Assembly (NCBI RefSeq): GCF_900107725.1
Contig: NZ_FNQO01000001.1
Span: 1,232,458 to 1,296,457, forward strand
Length of the DNA: 64,000 nt
Reading direction: 5' to 3'
From: Microbulbifer marinus
Lineage (GTDB): Bacteria; Pseudomonadota; Gammaproteobacteria; Pseudomonadales; Cellvibrionaceae
Positions 59,442 to 64,000 of the stretch are shown here, piece by piece. The notes under the pieces are model-generated. The model was not told the DNA's origin and did no database searches. It worked only from the letters and a program-made list of their open reading frames with translations. Each line of letters starts with the position of its first letter. Position 1 is the stretch's first letter. The translations under genes were made by a program, and so were the position numbers.

Positions 59442-59774
59442 TTACTCGCCGTCTTCACTCTCGGCAGCGGCCTCTTCGACCAGGGTTTTCAGCTCGCCGT
59501 TTTCGTACATCTCCATGATGATGTCGCAACCGCCGATCAGCTCACCCTTCACCCACAGCTGCGGGAAGGTCGGCCAGTTGGCGTACTTGGGCAGCTCGGC
59601 GCGGATATCCGGGTTGGCCAGAATATCCACGTAGGCGAAACGCTTGCCACAGGCCATCAGCGCCTGGGAGGCACGCATGGAAAAACCGCACTGGGGTGCG
59701 TTGGGGCTGCCTTTCATATAGAGCAGGATGGCATTGTCGGCGATCTGCTGCTTGATGTTCTCCAGTGTATCCAT
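59442..59774 (-). CDS. grxD: Monothiol glutaredoxin Grx4
   Basis: A 110-residue CGFS-type glutaredoxin. The active site is PQCGFSMRASQAL and the GSH-binding part is WPTFPQLWVKGELIGGCDIIMEMYENGEL. Monothiol glutaredoxins carry 2Fe-2S clusters and pass them to acceptor proteins, often with BolA. The ending is an acidic Ala/Glu tail. It converges with bfr and shares its terminator. Confidence 0.96.
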   Translation of the reverse strand: MDTLENIKQQIADNAILLYMKGSPNAPQCGFSMRASQALMACGKRFAYVDILANPDIRAELPKYANWPTFPQLWVKGELIGGCDIIMEMYENGELKTLVEEAAAESEDGE

Positions 59775-60027
59775 AGGGATGACTAACCTCGGGTAGTAGA
59801 GCCTTTAGACGATTCGGGGCGCAGGCCAACGTTGGGCGGTCGCGCGCTGGCCGGCATTGTACCCTAGTGTGGTGCCGTGTACTAAAAGCGGCGCGATCAC
59901 TGGCGCGCCACACTCCGTGTGCTAGTATTGCCGGCTTTCCCGGGGAAACTGCGGACTAGCGCAGCCCCTGCCGAATTTTCTGCGGCAAACCCGGTTTTAC
60001 AGGCCCGCCACCAGAGGAGAATGTAAC

Positions 60028-61212
<1,185 letters not shown>

Positions 61213-61229
61213 TATAAAAGGGGGAACCT

Positions 61230-62144
61230 ATGGCCACCAGACACTTTCTCACCCTGCTGGACCTGTCCAAGGACGAGCTGAAGAGCGTCATCGAGCGCGC
61301 CATCGAACTGAAAGCGCTGCGCGCCCAGGGCATCGCCACCGAGCCCTTCCGCGACAAGGTGCTCGGCATGATCTTCGAGAAGTCCTCCACCCGCACCCGC
61401 GTGTCCTTCGAGGCCGGCATGGCGCAGATGGGCGGCAGCGCCCTGTTCCTGTCCCCGCGCGACACCCAGCTGGGCCGCGGCGAACCGATCGAGGACAGCG
61501 CGCGGGTCATCTCGCGCATGGTCGATATGGTGATGATCCGCACCTTCGGCCACAACGTGCTGGAGCGCTTCGCCGACTACTCGCGCGTGCCGGTGATCAA
61601 TGCCCTGTCCGACAGCTACCACCCGTGTCAGCTGCTGGCCGACATCCAGACTTTCGTCGAGCACCGCGGCAGCCCCGAGGGCAAGGTGGTGGCCTGGGTC
61701 GGCGACGGCAACAACATGTGCAACTCCTATATCAACGCCGCGCGCCAGTGCGACTTCGAGCTGCGCATCGCCTGCCCCGAGGGTTACGAGCCGGATGAAT
61801 CCCTGCTCGCCGCCGCCGGCAACCGGGTAAAAATCGTGCGCAAGCCGGTGGACGCCGTGCGCGGCGCCGACTGGGTCGCCACCGACGTGTGGGCCTCGAT
61901 GGGCCAGGAAACGGAACAGCAGATCCGCATCAAGGCGTTCGAGGGCTTCCTCGTCGACCACGAGCTGATGAGCCACGCCAACAGCGACGCCATCTTCATG
62001 CACTGCCTGCCGGCGCACCGCGGCGAGGAAGTGAGCGGCGAGCTGCTGGAGGATGAAAAGATCTCCGTCGTCTGGGACGAGGCGGAAAACCGCCTGCACG
62101 CACAGAAGGCGCTGATGGAATTCCTGCAGGAAAACAGCAAGTAA
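61230..62144 (+). CDS. argF: Ornithine carbamoyltransferase
   Basis: A 304-residue anabolic transcarbamylase that makes citrulline from ornithine and carbamoyl phosphate. The carbamoyl phosphate loop is [13 protein letters not shown], followed by the conserved [15 protein letters not shown], and the ornithine-site block [23 protein letters not shown] lies before the ATG. It is read with argD. Pseudomonas has argF near grxD, as here. Confidence 0.96.
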   Translation: MATRHFLTLLDLSKDELKSVIERAIELKALRAQGIATEPFRDKVLGMIFEKSSTRTRVSFEAGMAQMGGSALFLSPRDTQLGRGEPIEDSARVISRMVDMVMIRTFGHNVLERFADYSRVPVINALSDSYHPCQLLADIQTFVEHRGSPEGKVVAWVGDGNNMCNSYINAARQCDFELRIACPEGYEPDESLLAAAGNRVKIVRKPVDAVRGADWVATDVWASMGQETEQQIRIKAFEGFLVDHELMSHANSDAIFMHCLPAHRGEEVSGELLEDEKISVVWDEAENRLHAQKALMEFLQENSK

Positions 62145-62510
62145 CTGCTCACATTTCCGGCAGCGATATATTTCCCGCCCGGGAATCGTATCGCCGCCGG
62201 TCACCGCTCGCGCTTTTTGGCGAAAATTTCGCCATGCGGGCGCGGCGACTGCCCGCCGGCGTCACCCGATCAAAAAACCACCGGCGATCAATATAACGAC
62301 ACCAGAACTGGACGTTCGAGTACCAGTTTGCACAAGGACTAAACAAACTGAATTTGTTATTGCTTTGGTTAATTTAGGGGGCGTTTACTATTAAAAAAAA
62401 TTCTTAAAAATCCCGCAGTGCAAAATCCCCCTGTACAGCATTTAACCACCCCCAGTAATGGCGGGCGCTGGCACGAAAGTGGCCACTGACCTCCACCGCC
62501 TACCCACAAT

Positions 62511-62519
62511 TTATCCACA
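62511..62519 (+). promoter_or_regulatory. Consensus DnaA box
   Basis: TTATCCACA matches the consensus DnaA box at all nine positions. It lies 432 bases before the nrdA ATG. In E. coli DnaA binds the nrdA promoter and links dNTP synthesis to replication, so a similar role is plausible. Confidence 0.6.
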
Positions 62520-62589
62520 AATAAACACAAGGTTATTCGCCTTGAATTGACCCCGCTACCGCATTATCTTGTAGCGCAGTCGAGGCACG

Positions 62590-62607
62590 ACCCCTATATA
62601 TTGGGGT
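62590..62607 (+). promoter_or_regulatory. NrdR-like palindromic box
   Basis: ACCCCTATATATTGGGGT is an almost perfect palindrome with the TATATAT core of NrdR boxes. NrdR normally uses two boxes about three helical turns apart; a weaker dyad GCTAC...GTAGC lies 33 bases upstream at 62555-62575. The TATATA core could also act as the -10 element, so repressor and polymerase sites would overlap. Confidence 0.6.
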
Positions 62608-62942
62608 ACGCACCAAACACAACCCCAAGCCGACGGGGTGAATTCCGACGCATTGCCGCCATCGCGGCACCAACAGTCAGGCACAGCTTTTCAAGCAAAT
62701 CAGAGGTAACAGGCGGAATGGATTTCCGCCGCAGGCACACGCCGGCAGACCTTCGGGGGGAAACCGGCGATCAAGCGGCCTGTTTCGAGTGGCCGCCGCA
62801 ACATTGTGGCGCCGCTGACAAAACGATGGACCCGTTCCGCGCCTCCCCTAACGGGGGGCCACACGATCGTGTGGTTGCTGTTCAGGCGGACAGAAGCGGT
62901 AAAAAACAACAGTACACATTTCTCGTTCTTGCGGAGATCTTC

Positions 62943-64000
62943 ATGCACACAGAGACAGGGCGCTCTCAAACCGTGCCTACGGAAAATTCGGGCACTTCCA
63001 AGGATCAGGCCAACGGCGGCACCACTCTCACCGCCACCGCGCCGGGACAAATTCGCGTTATCAAGCGCAATGGCACCGTAGTGCCCTACGACGACAGCAA
63101 GATCTCCGTCGCTGTCACCAAGGCATTCCTCGCCGTTGAGGGCGGCACCGCCGCGGCCTCCAGCCGTATCCACGAGAAAGTGGCGGACCTGGTGAGCCAG
63201 ATCAGCGGCACCTTCAAGCGCCGCATGCCGTCCGGTGGCACCATCCACATCGAGGAGATCCAGGACCAGGTGGAACTGGCCCTGATGCGCGCCGGCGAAC
63301 AGAAGATCGCCCGCGACTACGTGCTTTACCGCGAGGAGCACGCCCGCCTGCGCGCCGAAAAGGAGCATCAGCAGAAAGAAGCCGTCGCCGACGCCCACCC
63401 GAGCATCCGCGTCAAGCAGGAAGACGGCAGCCTGATGCCGCTGGACATGGAGCGCCTGCGCACCATCGTCAGCGAGGCCTGTGAAGGCCTGAAGGACGTG
63501 AACGGCGAGGTCATCCTCGATGAAGCGCTGAAGAACCTCTACGACGGCGTTTCCGAAACCGACATCAACACCGCGCTGGTAATCACCGCGCGCACCCTGG
63601 TCGAGCAGGAACCCAACTACACCTTCGCCACCGCCAGCCTGCTGCTGGACAAGCTGCGCGCCGAAGCGCTGCGCTTCCTCGGTGTGGCCGAGCGCGCGAC
63701 CGCCCACGAGATGGAAGATCTCTACGCGGCCGCCCTGCCCGCCTACGTGGAAAAAGGTATTGCGCTGGAACTGCTGGATCCGGCCCTGGCCTCCTTCGAC
63801 CTGGAAAAACTGGGTTACGCCCTGAAAGGCGAACGCGATCACCAGTTCACCTACCTGGGCCTGCAGACCCTGTACGACCGCTACTTCCTGCACAGCGACG
63901 ACATCCGTTTCGAGCTGCCGCAGATCTTCTTCATGCGCGTCGCCATGGGCCTCGCCATCAACGAAGAGAACAAGAACGAGCGCGCGGTAGAGTTCTACAA
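62943..64000 (+). CDS. nrdA: Class Ia ribonucleotide reductase alpha subunit (5' part)
   Basis: The first 352 codons of NrdA run off the right edge. ATG at 62943 follows a GGAGA. Two ATP-cone domains are visible. The first, at about residues 38-140, opens QIRVIKRNGTVVPYDDSKISVAVTKAFL; the second, at about 155-250, begins SIRVKQEDGSLMPLDMERLRTIV and corresponds to the single cone of E. coli NrdA. The catalytic barrel starts near 270. The double-cone form is like that of Pseudomonas aeruginosa, where the outer cone senses ATP/dATP. The catalytic cysteines lie beyond the window. Confidence 0.95.
   Translation, partial: MHTETGRSQTVPTENSGTSKDQANGGTTLTATAPGQIRVIKRNGTVVPYDDSKISVAVTKAFLAVEGGTAAASSRIHEKVADLVSQISGTFKRRMPSGGTIHIEEIQDQVELALMRAGEQKIARDYVLYREEHARLRAEKEHQQKEAVADAHPSIRVKQEDGSLMPLDMERLRTIVSEACEGLKDVNGEVILDEALKNLYDGVSETDINTALVITARTLVEQEPNYTFATASLLLDKLRAEALRFLGVAERATAHEMEDLYAAALPAYVEKGIALELLDPALASFDLEKLGYALKGERDHQFTYLGLQTLYDRYFLHSDDIRFELPQIFFMRVAMGLAINEENKNERAVEFY

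Larger units (their letters stand above)
62145..62942 (+). promoter_or_regulatory. nrdA: nrdA upstream region and hairpin-rich leader
   Basis: This 798-base gap has no convincing gene. The first half holds short dyads (for example TGGCGAAA-A-TTTCGCCA at 62218-62234) and an AT-rich part at 62340-62420. The second half holds a DnaA box, an NrdR-like box and then five consecutive hairpins between 62712 and 62874: 62712-62730, 62740-62769 (with a CC-TTCG-GG loop), 62775-62796, 62843-62858 and 62859-62874 (CCACACGATCGTGTGG). If transcription starts near the NrdR-like box, the mRNA leader is about 330 bases. Confidence 0.6.

Noticed and set aside
62149..62346. Minus-strand 65-codon frame after argF
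   Set aside because: No ribosome binding site, Arg/Trp-rich composition typical of chance frames and no family resemblance.
62757..62800. Sequence with GGGAAAC and GGCCTGTTT resembling the loop of the covarying element
   Set aside because: Alignment needs several gaps and the long stem arms are absent; I could not support it as a third copy.

Overview
The window is a GC-rich, gene-dense chromosomal segment of a free-living gammaproteobacterium. Gene order resembles Pseudomonas in several blocks (leuC-leuD-leuB-asd-usg-fimV-truA-trpF, then accD-folC-SPOR protein-cvpA-purF-metZ; peroxiredoxin-bfd-bfr-grxD-argF; arsC-wrbA-DUF2069). The protein sequences and the glucosylglycerate genes point to a marine lineage of the Cellvibrionales, most likely Microbulbifer-like. 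That placement is an inference from remembered gene order and protein character, not from a search. I see no rRNA, tRNA, CRISPR array, prophage or transposase.

Layout. 0.2-7.9 kb: cystine transporter, TlpA-like thioredoxin, YihY, arsC-wrbA-DUF2069 (translationally coupled), sppA and a glycine-zipper protein. 7.9-12.4 kb: a DUF3175 gene, then three genes for making and phosphorolytically cleaving glucosylglycerate, a compatible solute. 12.4-16.0 kb: two tandem 7TMR-DISM diguanylate cyclases. 16.2-20.0 kb: two MFS transporters around a GcvA-type LysR regulator, with a possible 56-residue gene. 20.0-24.0 kb: moxR-DUF58-tgpA. 24.2-34.4 kb: a long minus-strand run of housekeeping genes (metZ, purF, cvpA, dedD, folC, accD, trpA, trpB, trpF, truA). 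34.5-43.4 kb: fimV, usg, asd, leuB, leuD, leuC, with a divergent LysR gene. 44.6-51.9 kb: an outer-membrane protein, aroC, prmB, folE, a tautomerase, an alpha/beta hydrolase, sixA, a DUF4389 protein and gpsA. 52.1-55.6 kb: htpG with a sigma-32 type promoter, and a serine beta-lactamase-like hydrolase. 55.9-59.8 kb: an iron and redox cluster (peroxiredoxin, bfd, DUF2254, bfr, grxD). 60.0-62.1 kb: argD-argF. 62.9 kb to the end: the 5' part of nrdA with a long, hairpin-rich leader.

Most genes are core metabolism and cell-envelope functions. The most unusual signals are non-coding. Two copies of a roughly 76-base dyad element (43.54 and 54.21 kb) keep a 23-25 bp stem through compensatory changes, share the same internal G-A mismatch and share a conserved loop. 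The nrdA upstream region carries a consensus DnaA box, an NrdR-like palindrome and five hairpins in a row. The bfd and peroxiredoxin promoter region combines a Fur-type site with OxyR-like half-sites. No wholly new protein system is evident.
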